Assembly (NCBI RefSeq): GCF_021568795.1 | Contig: NZ_JAKGUE010000003.1 | Coordinates: forward strand, 124,001-188,000 | DNA from: Dethiosulfovibrio faecalis | GTDB taxonomy: Bacteria; Synergistota; Synergistia; Synergistales; Dethiosulfovibrionaceae | Direction: 5' to 3' | Length of the DNA stretch: 64,000 bases | Shown here: piece after piece, positions 44,047 through 53,244 of the stretch | Numbering within the stretch: position 1 is the stretch's first letter | Layout: each line of letters opens with the position of its first letter | Notes under the pieces: model-generated | The model's database searches: none | The model's input: only the letters and a program-made list of their open reading frames with translations | Told to the model about the DNA's origin: nothing | Translations under genes and position numbers: made by a program

Positions 44047-45042
44047 ATGAACACGATATTTAGAGGCAAGGACTTCATTACACTGGAGGAGTGGACCAAG
44101 GAGGAGATAGACACCCTCCTGGAGGTATCCAAGGACCTGAAAAAGGACTTCGCCATGGGCAAGACGACCCCCTATCTGCCATACCAGACCGTCTTTCTCA
44201 TGTTCTTCGAGCAGTCCACCAGGACCAGAAACTCCATGGAGGCGGGGATAACCCAGCTCGGCGGACACGCCCATTTCCTGGACACCAGCACCATGCAGGT
44301 ATCCCACGGAGAGGTCGCCAAGGACACAGCGGTCATCCTATCCCGTATGGGCCACGCCATAGCCTGCCGCAACTGCTTCTGGGGAATAGGAAACGCCTAT
44401 CTGAGGGACATGGCCAAGTATTCCTCCGCTCCTATCCTCAACCTTCAGGACGACCTGTTCCATCCCATGCAGGGACTGGCGGACCTGTTGACCATACAGG
44501 AGAAGAGGGGCAGCGACGTCAAAAACCTCAAGGTCTCCATCATCTGGGCCTACGCCACAACCCACAAGAAGCCCATCTCCGTGCCTCTGACCCAGAGCCT
44601 TCTGTTCCCTCGATACGGCATGGACGTTACCTTGGCCTATCCCGAGGGCTACGACCTTCCCGACTGGGTCGTCGAGCAGGCCAAGAAGCACGCCGAGAGC
44701 ACCGGCGGATCCTTCAGGATAACCCACGACCAGGAGGAGGCCTACAAGGACGCCGACGTGGTCTTCCCCAAGAACTGGGGCTCCTGGTTCAAGAACCCAA
44801 GCACCGAGGTGGTAGACGCCGGTCTGGAGGCCAACAAGGGCTGGAAGTGCACCGAGGAACGTTTCGCCCTGACGAACAAGGACTGCCTCTACATGCACGC
44901 CCTTCCGGCGGACCGGCAGAACGAGGTGGACGCCTCGGTCATAGACGGCCCCAACTCGGCCATCTACGACGAGGCGGAGAACCGCCTTCACACGGCCAAA
45001 TCGGTCATGGCTCTCACCATGGGAGGCAGAGGCCGCCAGTAG
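44047..45042 (+). CDS. ygeW: Knotted carbamoyltransferase YgeW
   Basis: 331 residues. Carbamoyl-phosphate loop FEQSTRTRNSMEAG near 57 and LDDLFHPMQGLADLLT are typical of aspartate/ornithine transcarbamoylases; the longer middle segment and the PADRQNEVDASVID region fit the knotted YgeW subgroup. It would transfer the carbamoyl group of an N-carbamoyl diamino or amino acid to phosphate. The carbamoyl phosphate can be used by carbamate kinase at 51203. Ribosome site AAAGGGG. It ends at a strong terminator. Confidence 0.93.
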   Translation: MNTIFRGKDFITLEEWTKEEIDTLLEVSKDLKKDFAMGKTTPYLPYQTVFLMFFEQSTRTRNSMEAGITQLGGHAHFLDTSTMQVSHGEVAKDTAVILSRMGHAIACRNCFWGIGNAYLRDMAKYSSAPILNLQDDLFHPMQGLADLLTIQEKRGSDVKNLKVSIIWAYATTHKKPISVPLTQSLLFPRYGMDVTLAYPEGYDLPDWVVEQAKKHAESTGGSFRITHDQEEAYKDADVVFPKNWGSWFKNPSTEVVDAGLEANKGWKCTEERFALTNKDCLYMHALPADRQNEVDASVIDGPNSAIYDEAENRLHTAKSVMALTMGGRGRQ

Positions 45043-45065
45043 ACTCTTCGGATTTCGAAGCGGTT

Positions 45066-45109
45066 CCCCGGGGGAGACGGATTTCATCCGCCTCCCTTCG
45101 GGCTTTTTC
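45066..45109 (+). terminator. Terminator after ygeW
   Basis: Inner stem GGGAGACGGAT/ATCCGCCTCCC (one mismatch) within an outer CCCG/CGGG pair, then TTTTT at 45104-45108. Confidence 0.85.
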
Positions 45110-45202
45110 TATGGAAGGGAGGTGTTGCCTGAGATTTGTCGACTGTAGCAAGAACTAAAGCGTGATGTAGACCATTTTCGAACCGTAAAAGGAGGGAGAT
45201 CC

Positions 45203-46201
45203 ATGAGATTCACCGAAAAGTGCGCCGTATTCTTCATGGCGGTCTGTATAGCCCTGGCCGCGATAGCCCCGGCTATGGCGGAGGCCAAGGCCCCGAAAGA
45301 CCACAAAATAGTACTGATACTGCCGGGCCCCATAAACGACCAGAGCTGGAACGCCACCAACTACGCCGGACTGGTGGCCTGCAACAAAGAGCTCGGAACG
45401 GCCATGGAGTACGTCGAGAACGTCCAGGCCAGCGACTACGAGTCCACCTTCAGAAACTACGCCGAGAGGGGCTACGACCTCATAATGGCAGCCGGGACCC
45501 AGTTCGACGAGGCCGCCAACAGGGTGGCTGCCAAATACCCCGACAGCGTCTTCTGCGTCGTGAACGGCCTAGTATCCCAGGGGCCGAACGTCCGTCCCGT
45601 CCTGCCCAAGGAATACGAGGCCAGCTACCTGGCCGGGATAATAGCCGGATTCACCACCGAGACGGGCAAGGTAGGAATGGTCGGAGGCTTCCCGAACAAG
45701 CTGATGGTCCGTCTGATGAACACCTACGAGTACGGCGTCCGCATCGGGTCTCCCGAGGCCAAGGCCAACAGGGCCTACTCCAACTCCTGGAGCGACGTCG
45801 CTCTGGGCAAGCAGATGGCCACCTCCATGATAGACAAGGGAGCGGACGTCCTCTTCTTCTACGCCAACCAGGTGGGCCTCGGAGCCATCCAGGCCGCCAA
45901 GGAAAAGGGGGTCAAGTTCGTCGGCTTCGCCAGCAACCAGAACGATATAGCCAAGGGCACCGTCGTCGCCAGCGTCTACTTCGACTTCGCCGACATGTAT
46001 AAATGGACCCTGGAGAAGTTCATGGACGGAACCCTGGCCCCCGAGGTAAACCAGGCGGGAGTCGCCGAGGGCATAGTCAAGGTGGCCTACTCGGACCAGG
46101 TTCCGGACGAGGTAAGGGCTCAGGTCGAGAAGGCCGAGAAGGCCATAACCTCCGGAAACCTCCTCTATTTCGCCTCCGAGTTTCCCGAGTCGCTGAAATA
46201 G
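45203..46201 (+). CDS. BMP-family ABC transporter binding protein
   Basis: 332 residues. Signal peptide with cleavage near APAMA (residue 26); there is no lipobox cysteine, so it is a soluble periplasmic protein rather than a lipoprotein. BMP/PnrA-like features: GPINDQSWNATNYAGLVACN, EYEASYLAGIIAGFTTETGK and the late NQNDIAKGTVVASVYFD. Such proteins bind nucleosides, purines or related compounds. With the three genes that follow it forms a complete importer. Strong AGGAGG site. A new transcription unit starts here after the terminator. Confidence 0.92.
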   Translation: MRFTEKCAVFFMAVCIALAAIAPAMAEAKAPKDHKIVLILPGPINDQSWNATNYAGLVACNKELGTAMEYVENVQASDYESTFRNYAERGYDLIMAAGTQFDEAANRVAAKYPDSVFCVVNGLVSQGPNVRPVLPKEYEASYLAGIIAGFTTETGKVGMVGGFPNKLMVRLMNTYEYGVRIGSPEAKANRAYSNSWSDVALGKQMATSMIDKGADVLFFYANQVGLGAIQAAKEKGVKFVGFASNQNDIAKGTVVASVYFDFADMYKWTLEKFMDGTLAPEVNQAGVAEGIVKVAYSDQVPDEVRAQVEKAEKAITSGNLLYFASEFPESLK

Positions 46202-46270
46202 GGTAAATACGAAATACGCCGGGCGGAGACAGCTCTTCGTCCGGCATTTCAGGTGGAGGAGGTGTCCGCG

Positions 46271-47785
46271 ATGCCCGCGGTCGAGCTCAGGGGAATAACG
46301 AAATACTTTCCCGGCACGGTGGCGAACGACGGCGTGGACCTGAAGGTCCCGGCGGGAAAGGTCGTCGCCCTGTTGGGGGAAAACGGAGCTGGAAAGACCA
46401 CCTTGATGAGGATCCTCTACGGAATGTACCGTCCCGACGGCGGGGAGATAGCCGTGGACGGCCAGGTGGTCCATATAGACTCCCCTCAGGACGCCATGGC
46501 CCTGGGGATAGGTATGATCCACCAGCACTTCAGTCTGGTGCCGGTCCATTCCGTGGCGGAAAACGTGGTGTTAGGGCTCGGATCCTCCATGTCGGGACTG
46601 GACCTCGGCAGAGTCTCTCGGGAACTGAAGGAACTGGGAGGAAAATACGGCCTGGAGGTGGATCCGGACGCTCTGGTGGGACAGCTTCCGGTCGGAATGC
46701 AGCAGAGGGTGGAGATAGTGAAGGCCCTCTATCGAAAGGCGAAAATACTGATCATGGACGAGCCCACGGCCGTGCTGACCCCTCAGGAGACCGAGCACCT
46801 CTTCGGTTTCGTCAGGGAGTTCACCTCCATGGGAAACTCGGTGATCTTCATAACCCATAAACTCGGAGAGGTCATGGCCATAGCCGACTCGGTCACGGTC
46901 ATGAGGGACGGAAAACCGGTCGGAACGGTATCTCCCTCCGATTCCACCGAGATGGACCTGGCCAGGATGATGGTCGGGCGGGATCTGGATCTCCTCTCCG
47001 GCGACAGAGACGAGACCACCGGCGGCCCCCTCCTGGAGGTTCTCGAACTGGCGGTGAAGGACGACCGAGGGGCCGCGGCCCTGGACGGCCTTTCCCTGAC
47101 CGTCAGAGAGGGGGAGATCTTCGGAATAGCAGGGGTCAGCGGAAACGGCCAGCAGGAACTGGCCGAGACGATCTGCGGCCTCAGAGAGGCGGTCTCGGGA
47201 AAGATCGTCCTCGACGGTCTGGACGTCACCGGCCTTCCTGCCTCCCGGATGATAGACCTGGGAGTCGGCTACATCCCGGCGGACAGACACAGAGACGGAC
47301 TGGTGCTGGACATGACGGTGGAGGAAAACCTGATGCTCAAGGGAAGCTCCTCCTCCGATCTGTCACGAAACGGGGTCCTCCGGTTGGACCGAATATCCGA
47401 GATGGCCGTGGAGATGATCCGGCGGTTCTCCGTAAAGACCCCCTCTTACGCCACCAAAGCCAAGGCCCTCTCCGGAGGAAACCAGCAGAAGGTGGTCATA
47501 GCCAGGGAGATAGAGGTAGGATCCCGGCTTCTCGTGGCGGTTCAACCCACAAGGGGACTGGACCTCGGAGCGGCGGGATATGTCCACTCCACCCTCATGG
47601 AGGAGAGGGCCAGGGGAAAGGCCATACTGCTTCTCTCGACGGAGCTCTCCGAGGTGCTCAAGCTCTCGGACCGCATAGGGGTCATATATCGTGGTAGGCT
47701 TCTGGAGATATTCGACAGAGGCCGCTTCGACGTGGACCGTATCGGCCTTCTGATGGCCGGCATAGAGGAGGTGCGCCATGGCTGA
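46271..47785 (+). CDS. Sugar/nucleoside-type ABC transporter ATPase (double NBD)
   Basis: 504 residues with two ATP-binding halves. First half: Walker A GENGAGKTTLMRIL, signature LPVGMQQRVEIVKALY, Walker B ILIMDEPTAVLTPQE. Second half: a degenerate GVSGNGQQELAETICGL P-loop, signature ALSGGNQQKVVIAREI and VQPTRGLDLGAAGYV. This duplex layout is that of YufO/RbsA-like ATPases of BMP systems. Start ATG 46271 (GGAGGAGGT seven bases upstream). It overlaps the next gene by eight bases. Confidence 0.93.
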   Translation: MPAVELRGITKYFPGTVANDGVDLKVPAGKVVALLGENGAGKTTLMRILYGMYRPDGGEIAVDGQVVHIDSPQDAMALGIGMIHQHFSLVPVHSVAENVVLGLGSSMSGLDLGRVSRELKELGGKYGLEVDPDALVGQLPVGMQQRVEIVKALYRKAKILIMDEPTAVLTPQETEHLFGFVREFTSMGNSVIFITHKLGEVMAIADSVTVMRDGKPVGTVSPSDSTEMDLARMMVGRDLDLLSGDRDETTGGPLLEVLELAVKDDRGAAALDGLSLTVREGEIFGIAGVSGNGQQELAETICGLREAVSGKIVLDGLDVTGLPASRMIDLGVGYIPADRHRDGLVLDMTVEENLMLKGSSSSDLSRNGVLRLDRISEMAVEMIRRFSVKTPSYATKAKALSGGNQQKVVIAREIEVGSRLLVAVQPTRGLDLGAAGYVHSTLMEERARGKAILLLSTELSEVLKLSDRIGVIYRGRLLEIFDRGRFDVDRIGLLMAGIEEVRHG

Positions 47786-48860
47786 TATGAAGTCCACCGA
47801 GAGAAAGGGAGCCGGAGCGGTGTTCTGGCCTCTCTTCTCCGTGTTCATGGGGCTTGCTGCCAGCGGCTTAATGATGACCCTTCTTGGGGCGGATCCGATA
47901 GAGGTCTACCGCAGGATCTTCGCCATGGCCTTTCGAGACGGATACAACGTGGCGGACATATTCGCCAAGGCCACCCCTCTCATACTCACGGGGCTGGCCT
48001 TTGGATTCGCCTTCAGGGCCAACCTCTTCAACATAGGGGCTCAGGGACAGTTCTACCTGGGCTGCGTCGCCTCTGTATGGTGCGCTCTCAGGCTGGGACA
48101 CCTGTCTCCGTGGCTGGTGCTGCCTCTGTGCGTGCTCCTGGCGGCGGCGGCCGGAGGCGCCTGGGCCTCTCTGGTGGGATTCGCCAAGGCCAGGTTCAAC
48201 TCCAGCGAATTTCTCATAAGCATGATGTCCACCTACGTCGCTCTGGCTCTGATGAACTTTCTCCTCCGAGGTCCCCTGAGGGAGGCCAAGGGAGAGTATC
48301 CCCAGACCGACGTCATATCCGAGGGAAGCTGGATACCTCAGCTGATCCCCCATACCAGACTCCACTGGGGATTCGTACTGGCCCTGGCAGCGGCGGCCCT
48401 CGCCTGGTTCATACTGTGGAGGACCTCTCTGGGCTACAGGATAAGGGCGGTCGGCATGAACAGAGACGCGGCCCGTTACGCCGGAATGGACTCGGGAAAG
48501 ATCTTCGTTATAGTCTTCGCCGTGAGCGGAGCCTTCGCCGGTCTGGCCGGATTCACCGAGGTCAACGGCATACAGCACATGCTGGTGCAGGGATTCAGCC
48601 CCATGGTGGGAGCGGAGGGAATAGGCATAGCCATACTTGGTAACGCCCATCCCCTGGGCATCGTGCTGGCGGCGATATTGTTCGGAGCCCTTCAGGTAGG
48701 GGGAAACCTGGCGGTCCAGACCTCCGGGGTCCCCGCCAGTATCGTAGGGATAATGGAGGGGTTCGTCATGCTCTTCGTCATACTCTCCTACGCTCTCCAG
48801 ATAAGGCTGGCCTCCGCCAGGAGCAAGAGAAAGGCCAGAGAGGAAGGTGACCGACGATGA
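47778..48860 (+). CDS. ABC transporter permease (BMP system, first)
   Basis: 360 residues, ten or so membrane helices in the BPD_transp_2 pattern. Segment GAQGQFYLGCVASVWCALRL and the EFLISMMSTYVALALMNFLL region are typical. It pairs with the second permease at 48857 to form the channel of the BMP-type importer. It starts eight bases before the ATPase stop. Confidence 0.92.
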   Translation: MADMKSTERKGAGAVFWPLFSVFMGLAASGLMMTLLGADPIEVYRRIFAMAFRDGYNVADIFAKATPLILTGLAFGFAFRANLFNIGAQGQFYLGCVASVWCALRLGHLSPWLVLPLCVLLAAAAGGAWASLVGFAKARFNSSEFLISMMSTYVALALMNFLLRGPLREAKGEYPQTDVISEGSWIPQLIPHTRLHWGFVLALAAAALAWFILWRTSLGYRIRAVGMNRDAARYAGMDSGKIFVIVFAVSGAFAGLAGFTEVNGIQHMLVQGFSPMVGAEGIGIAILGNAHPLGIVLAAILFGALQVGGNLAVQTSGVPASIVGIMEGFVMLFVILSYALQIRLASARSKRKAREEGDRR

Positions 48861-49774
48861 TTACCGGACTGCTGGCCGGAGCCCTCCAGATGAGCACCCC
48901 CCTGATGATGGGAGCTCTGGCGGAGGTCTACGCCGAGAGGACCGGGGTCATGATAATCGCCATAGAGGGGATCTTTCTCCTGGGAGCCTGGGGAGGCTTC
49001 GTGGCCGCGTATTCGACCGGAAGCATGATGCTCGGTCTGCTGGCCGCCATGGCCATAGGGACGGCCACGGCCCTGGTCTACGGGATCTTCACGGTAAAGC
49101 TCAAACAGCACCAGATAGTCACGGGCACGGCGATAAACATCTTCGCCGCCGGACTGGGCATATTCCTCTACAGGGTCTTCTTCGGCGTGCCCCTTCTTCC
49201 CCTTACGGTGGATCCCCTCGAGAGGATAGCCGTACCGGGACTGTCGTCCATACCGGTTATAGGTGAGGCCCTGTTCCATCAAAACGCCCTCACCTATCTG
49301 GCCTGGGCCCTCATCCCCGTCGGCTATTGGGTTCTCTATAAGACCCAGCTTGGGCTGATACTGCGTTCAACCGGTGAAAACCCCGAGGCAGTGGACGCCG
49401 CCGGAATAAAGGTGGAGACGGTGCGTTTCGGCACGGTCCTGGCCGCAGGCGCATTGGACGGCTTGGCTGGGGCGTTCTACTCGCTGGGATTTCTGGGCAT
49501 GTACACCAACGACATAATCGGCGGTCGAGGATGGATAGCCTTTGCCATATGTTTCCTGGGAAACTGGAACCCTATGGGGGTCCTGGTGGGGGCTCTGGTG
49601 TTCGGACTGGCCGACGCCATGGCCATTCAGCTTCAGACCTCCGGCGTAACCCTCGTTCCGAACGAGTTTCTAATAGCCATGCCCTACATACTGACCATAG
49701 TGGCCACGGTGGCCAGAAAACGGTTCAACGTCCCCGCCACATTGGGGGTCCCCTACGAGAAGGAGCGGCGGTAG
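48857..49774 (+). CDS. ABC transporter permease (BMP system, second)
   Basis: 305 residues, about eight to ten membrane helices. Family features are LAEVYAERTGVMIIAIEGIF, HQIVTGTAINIFAAGLGIFL, RSTGENPEAVDAAGIKVETV and the late AFAICFLGNWNPMGVLVGAL. It overlaps the first permease by four bases (ATGA). It completes a four-gene importer with neighbours pointing to a ureide, purine or hydantoin substrate. Confidence 0.92.
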   Translation: MITGLLAGALQMSTPLMMGALAEVYAERTGVMIIAIEGIFLLGAWGGFVAAYSTGSMMLGLLAAMAIGTATALVYGIFTVKLKQHQIVTGTAINIFAAGLGIFLYRVFFGVPLLPLTVDPLERIAVPGLSSIPVIGEALFHQNALTYLAWALIPVGYWVLYKTQLGLILRSTGENPEAVDAAGIKVETVRFGTVLAAGALDGLAGAFYSLGFLGMYTNDIIGGRGWIAFAICFLGNWNPMGVLVGALVFGLADAMAIQLQTSGVTLVPNEFLIAMPYILTIVATVARKRFNVPATLGVPYEKERR

Positions 49775-49823
49775 TAAAAATCGAAAAAAACATAAACTTG
49801 ATCTCCCACGGAGGTGATTTTTA

Positions 49824-51182
49824 GTGTATGATCTAGTGGTGCGAAACGGCAGGGTGGTTACCCCGGAAGGACTCTCCTACTGCGATGTAGCGGTGGATGA
49901 AGGTGTAATCGCAGCCGTCGGTTCTAAACTAAAGGGCAGAAAAGAACTGAACGCCGACGGTCTTTTGGTTTTACCGGGAGTGGTGGACGCCCACGTCCAT
50001 ATGGCCCTTCCGGTAAGGGGAGACCGGTCCAGCGACGACTTTCTGTCCGGCAGCATGGCGGCGGCGGCGGGGGGAGTTACCTCCATGGTCGACTTCACCG
50101 TCGGAAGCCCCCGGACCGATCTGGTTCAGGATATAGACGCCAGGCTGGAGACGGCTGCGCCGTCGGTGATAGACTACGGCTTCCACTGCGAGATGGTCGG
50201 ATGGACCCCCGGCAGGGAAAACGAGATACCCTCGGCGATCGAAAAAGGCGTTACCAGCTTCAAGTTCTTCACCGCCTACGGCGACTCGGGACGCCGGTCC
50301 GACAGCGGAGCTCTCTATCGCTGTTTCTCCAAAATAGCCGAGACCGGAGCCGTTGCGGTGGTCCACGCCGAGGACGACGACCTCATAAGATCCCTGACGG
50401 CCGAGCTGTCCGACGACGAGAAATCGTCCATGACGGTCCTGAGCAGGACCAGACCGGATATCTGCGAGGGTGCCGCCATAGATCAGGCGGCATTCTACGG
50501 CGAGGTGACGGGAGCTTCGGTCCACGTGGTGCACGTCAGCTCCGCTCTGGGGGCCTCCAGAATAGAGGCGGCCCGAATGAGAGGGCTCGACATCACCGCC
50601 GAGACCTGTCCGCAGTATCTCTACCTCACCGACCAGGTCTACCGGAGGGAAGACGGCCACCTCTACTCGGCCAGTCCGGCCCTGAGAGGCGAGGACGACG
50701 GCGAATACCTCTGGGGCTGTCTGGGATACGGCGCTCTGGACTTCGTTGCCACCGATCACTGTCCCTTCACGTCGGAACAGAAGGCCTGGAAGGGCTCCTT
50801 CTCCGACCTCCCCTACGGACTTCCCGGGGTGGAGACGTCACTTCCCCTGATTTACTCGGGAGGGGTGGCGACGGGGCGGATTCCTCTGGAGACGCTTCCG
50901 GTCATCATGTCCCAGGCTCCGGCGGAGAGATACGGATTGAAGAGCAAGGGCAGGCTGGCTCCCGGTTACGACGGCGATCTGGTTCTGTTCGACCCAGAGG
51001 CCCGGTGGACGGCGAGGGCCGAGGATCTGCACATGAAGGTGGACTTCTCCCCCTACGAGGGGATGGAGATACAGGGTCGGGTGATTACCACCGTGGCCCG
51101 GGGAGAGATTATCTACTCGGAAGGGCGGCATCTCTGCGAGCCCGGACGGGGTAAATACCTCTTCCGAAATACGAGAGACTAA
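49824..51182 (+). CDS. hydA: Dihydropyrimidinase/hydantoinase
   Basis: 452 residues. Dinuclear zinc amidohydrolase with all usual ligands: VDAHVHMAL, the carboxylated lysine in TSFKFFTAYG, VHAEDDDL, VVHVSSALGASR and VATDHCPF. It should open the ring of hydantoins or dihydropyrimidines to N-carbamoyl amino acids, the presumed input for YgeW. It starts at GTG 49824, with GAGGTG nine bases upstream. It follows the importer by 49 bases and precedes carbamate kinase by 20, so import, ring opening and ATP capture are adjacent. Comparable to HyuA in E. coli. Confidence 0.9.
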   Translation: MYDLVVRNGRVVTPEGLSYCDVAVDEGVIAAVGSKLKGRKELNADGLLVLPGVVDAHVHMALPVRGDRSSDDFLSGSMAAAAGGVTSMVDFTVGSPRTDLVQDIDARLETAAPSVIDYGFHCEMVGWTPGRENEIPSAIEKGVTSFKFFTAYGDSGRRSDSGALYRCFSKIAETGAVAVVHAEDDDLIRSLTAELSDDEKSSMTVLSRTRPDICEGAAIDQAAFYGEVTGASVHVVHVSSALGASRIEAARMRGLDITAETCPQYLYLTDQVYRREDGHLYSASPALRGEDDGEYLWGCLGYGALDFVATDHCPFTSEQKAWKGSFSDLPYGLPGVETSLPLIYSGGVATGRIPLETLPVIMSQAPAERYGLKSKGRLAPGYDGDLVLFDPEARWTARAEDLHMKVDFSPYEGMEIQGRVITTVARGEIIYSEGRHLCEPGRGKYLFRNTRD

Positions 51183-51202
51183 TTTGAACGGGAGGATATA
51201 AC

Positions 51203-52147
51203 ATGAGTAAAAGAGTTGTCGTGGCGTTGGGCGGAAACGCGATCCTTCAGAGAGGCCAGAAGGGAACGGAAGCGGATCAGAGGGAGAACGTCCGCAAGAC
51301 GGTGGCACAGATAGTCAAGATGATAGAGGCGGGCTACGAGGTGGTGCTGACCCACGGCAACGGACCTCAGGTCGGAGCCATACTGATCCAGAACGAGGCT
51401 GGCCGTGGCAGCGTGCCGGCCATGCCGATGGACGTGTGCGGAGCCGAGAGCCAGGGGTTCATAGGCTACATGTTCGTTCAGGAGTTCAAGAAGGCCCTGA
51501 TAGCTCACGGCCTGGATAAAGAGCCGATCTGCATAGTGACCCAGGTGGAGGTGTCCTCGGAGGACCCCGCCTTCAGCAACCCGACCAAGCCGGTGGGCCC
51601 CTTCTACGACGAGGCCACGGCCAAGGCCCGGATCGAGTCGTCCGGCGAGAGCTGGATAGAGGACGCCGGAAGGGGATGGAGAAGGGTAGTCCCCTCGCCG
51701 AAACCCACCAACATAGTGGAGCGCAAGGCGGTCAGAGAGCTTGCCGACAACGGCTACGTCGTCGTGGCCTCCGGCGGAGGCGGCATCCCGGTGGTGAAGG
51801 GCTCCGATGGCAGCTACGGCGGAGTCGAGGCGGTCATAGACAAAGACCTTGCGGGAGAGCTTCTAGCCCAGCAGGTGGACGCGGACCTCTTCATGATCCT
51901 GACCGACGTACCCAAGGTTGCCCTCCGTTACGGAACCCCCGATGAGGAATGGCTCGGCAAGGTGACCATAGACGAGATGAAGGTCTACCAGTCTGAGGGA
52001 CACTTCAAGGCCGGATCGATGGGCCCCAAGGTATCCGCCGCCATGGCCTTCGTGATGAACGGAGGATCCCGTGCGGTCATAGCCAGCCTGAACCAGGCCC
52101 TGGAGGCTCTGGAAGGCACCGAGGGAACCCAGATAGTCAAGAACTGA
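51203..52147 (+). CDS. arcC: Carbamate kinase
   Basis: 314 residues. Family marks: [18 protein letters not shown] at the start, [13 protein letters not shown], a middle [15 protein letters not shown], and [13 protein letters not shown]. It makes ATP from carbamoyl phosphate and ADP, with release of ammonia and carbon dioxide. In this island it probably harvests the carbamoyl phosphate of the YgeW reaction (as yqeA in E. coli). Ribosome site GGGAGG. Last gene of the island, closed by a perfect palindrome. Confidence 0.95.
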   Translation: MSKRVVVALGGNAILQRGQKGTEADQRENVRKTVAQIVKMIEAGYEVVLTHGNGPQVGAILIQNEAGRGSVPAMPMDVCGAESQGFIGYMFVQEFKKALIAHGLDKEPICIVTQVEVSSEDPAFSNPTKPVGPFYDEATAKARIESSGESWIEDAGRGWRRVVPSPKPTNIVERKAVRELADNGYVVVASGGGGIPVVKGSDGSYGGVEAVIDKDLAGELLAQQVDADLFMILTDVPKVALRYGTPDEEWLGKVTIDEMKVYQSEGHFKAGSMGPKVSAAMAFVMNGGSRAVIASLNQALEALEGTEGTQIVKN

Positions 52148-52177
52148 TTTAAGCTCAACGTAAAATAGAATCTCAAA

Positions 52178-52213
52178 ATAGAGGCCGACGTCCTATAGGA
52201 CGTCGGCCTCTAT
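52178..52213 (+). terminator. Perfect palindrome terminator after arcC
   Basis: 36-base perfect palindrome (18-base arms, 52178-52213) just downstream of carbamate kinase; the T run is weak (TGTGTTT). Confidence 0.7.
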
Positions 52214-52322
52214 GTGTTTAAAACGTATCCCCATCGGCGTGACGACCAGGGGAACGTTCAGCCTGGAAATCTAGATCAGTAAAGATCAGCTTCTATGTAC
52301 TCTAATGATGGATTTGAACGCT

Positions 52323-52350
52323 AAAAAAAGGAGGCCCGATCAGGCCTCCT
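52323..52350 (-). terminator. Terminator of the panB operon
   Basis: On the minus strand a GC-rich stem (arms AGGAGGCC/GGCCTCCT, 52329-52350) is followed by seven T, eleven bases after the stop of the alpha/beta hydrolase. Confidence 0.88.
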
Positions 52351-52360
52351 CTTTCAGCTT

Positions 52361-53215
52361 TCAGCGTATCGGTATATCCGAGCTCAGCCACTTAAGGATC
52401 GCCTCCGCCAGGGCTATCCTCTTGTCGTGAAACGAGTGGGAGGTGGTTATCACCATGTCCTTTGCCGTGGTCACTCCCGCCTTTCTAAGCGCCGTCATCA
52501 GGGGGTTGTGGTGTATCTCCAGATGAGACACGTCGTCTCTGGATCCGGCTATGGTCAGCAGATTTTTGCCCTTGAGGCGGTGTGCCAGGTCTCTTAGATC
52601 CCACTCCTGGGCTTTCTCCTTTATCTCGTCCAGAAGAGTTTCCGGGCTGGTTCCCTTGAGCGGCCTGGTGCAGTTTATGAACATCTCGTAGGTGTTCTTC
52701 GCGTACCTTTCATCCCTGTTCTCCCGTTGCCTTTCTTTTGCCACCGCTCCCAGGTTGTAGGTAGCTATGGTTATTATCCTGTCGATCTCGGTCATCTCCG
52801 CCCCGGTCATCAGGGCGGCGAATCCTCCTATGCTGTGGCCGATCAGGACGAACTTGGAGGGATCTATCATGTATCGCTCCCTGTTGATCGGATCCATGAG
52901 GTATTCTACCGCAGCCCTGGTGTCCTCCAGGACGTGTTCGAAGGAAAAGTCTCCCTCGCTGCCCCACGAGCCTCTGTAGTGAAACACGACCGAGTTGAAG
53001 CCGCCTCTCCTGAGGATCTGGGCCAGGTCCACGTTCTGCTCGCTTCCGGGGAACCCGTGAAGTATCAAAGCCGTGGGATGGGGGCCTCTTCCCTGAGGAG
53101 TGTACATTATTCCGTACAGGTCGCTTCCGTGGCTGGGTATGGTCAGGTCCAGCAGGTCGGCCGGATACCTGACGTCGGGAAATTCGGGATCTTTGCAGAT
53201 ACAGTTGAAGCTCAT
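52361..53215 (-). CDS. Alpha/beta hydrolase
   Basis: 284 residues. The lid-less serine hydrolase core has ALILHGFPGSEQNVDLAQIL (oxyanion HG), the nucleophile elbow GHSIGGFAALMTG and a late Asp/His pair (AGSRDDVSHLEI and TTSHSFHD). Resembles YitV/PldB-like or dienelactone-hydrolase-like esterases; the substrate cannot be told. It is co-transcribed with panB, 29 bases upstream. RBS AAAGGAGAG. No signal peptide, so cytosolic. Confidence 0.85.
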   Translation of the reverse strand: MSFNCICKDPEFPDVRYPADLLDLTIPSHGSDLYGIMYTPQGRGPHPTALILHGFPGSEQNVDLAQILRRGGFNSVVFHYRGSWGSEGDFSFEHVLEDTRAAVEYLMDPINRERYMIDPSKFVLIGHSIGGFAALMTGAEMTEIDRIITIATYNLGAVAKERQRENRDERYAKNTYEMFINCTRPLKGTSPETLLDEIKEKAQEWDLRDLAHRLKGKNLLTIAGSRDDVSHLEIHHNPLMTALRKAGVTTAKDMVITTSHSFHDKRIALAEAILKWLSSDIPIR

Positions 53216-53244
53216 GCTCTCTCTCCTTTACGCCCCCTCTAACG

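Noticed and set aside
45110-45202. Possible purine riboswitch upstream of the BMP transporter
   Set aside because: The 93-base leader contains no conserved purine-aptamer core that I can see.
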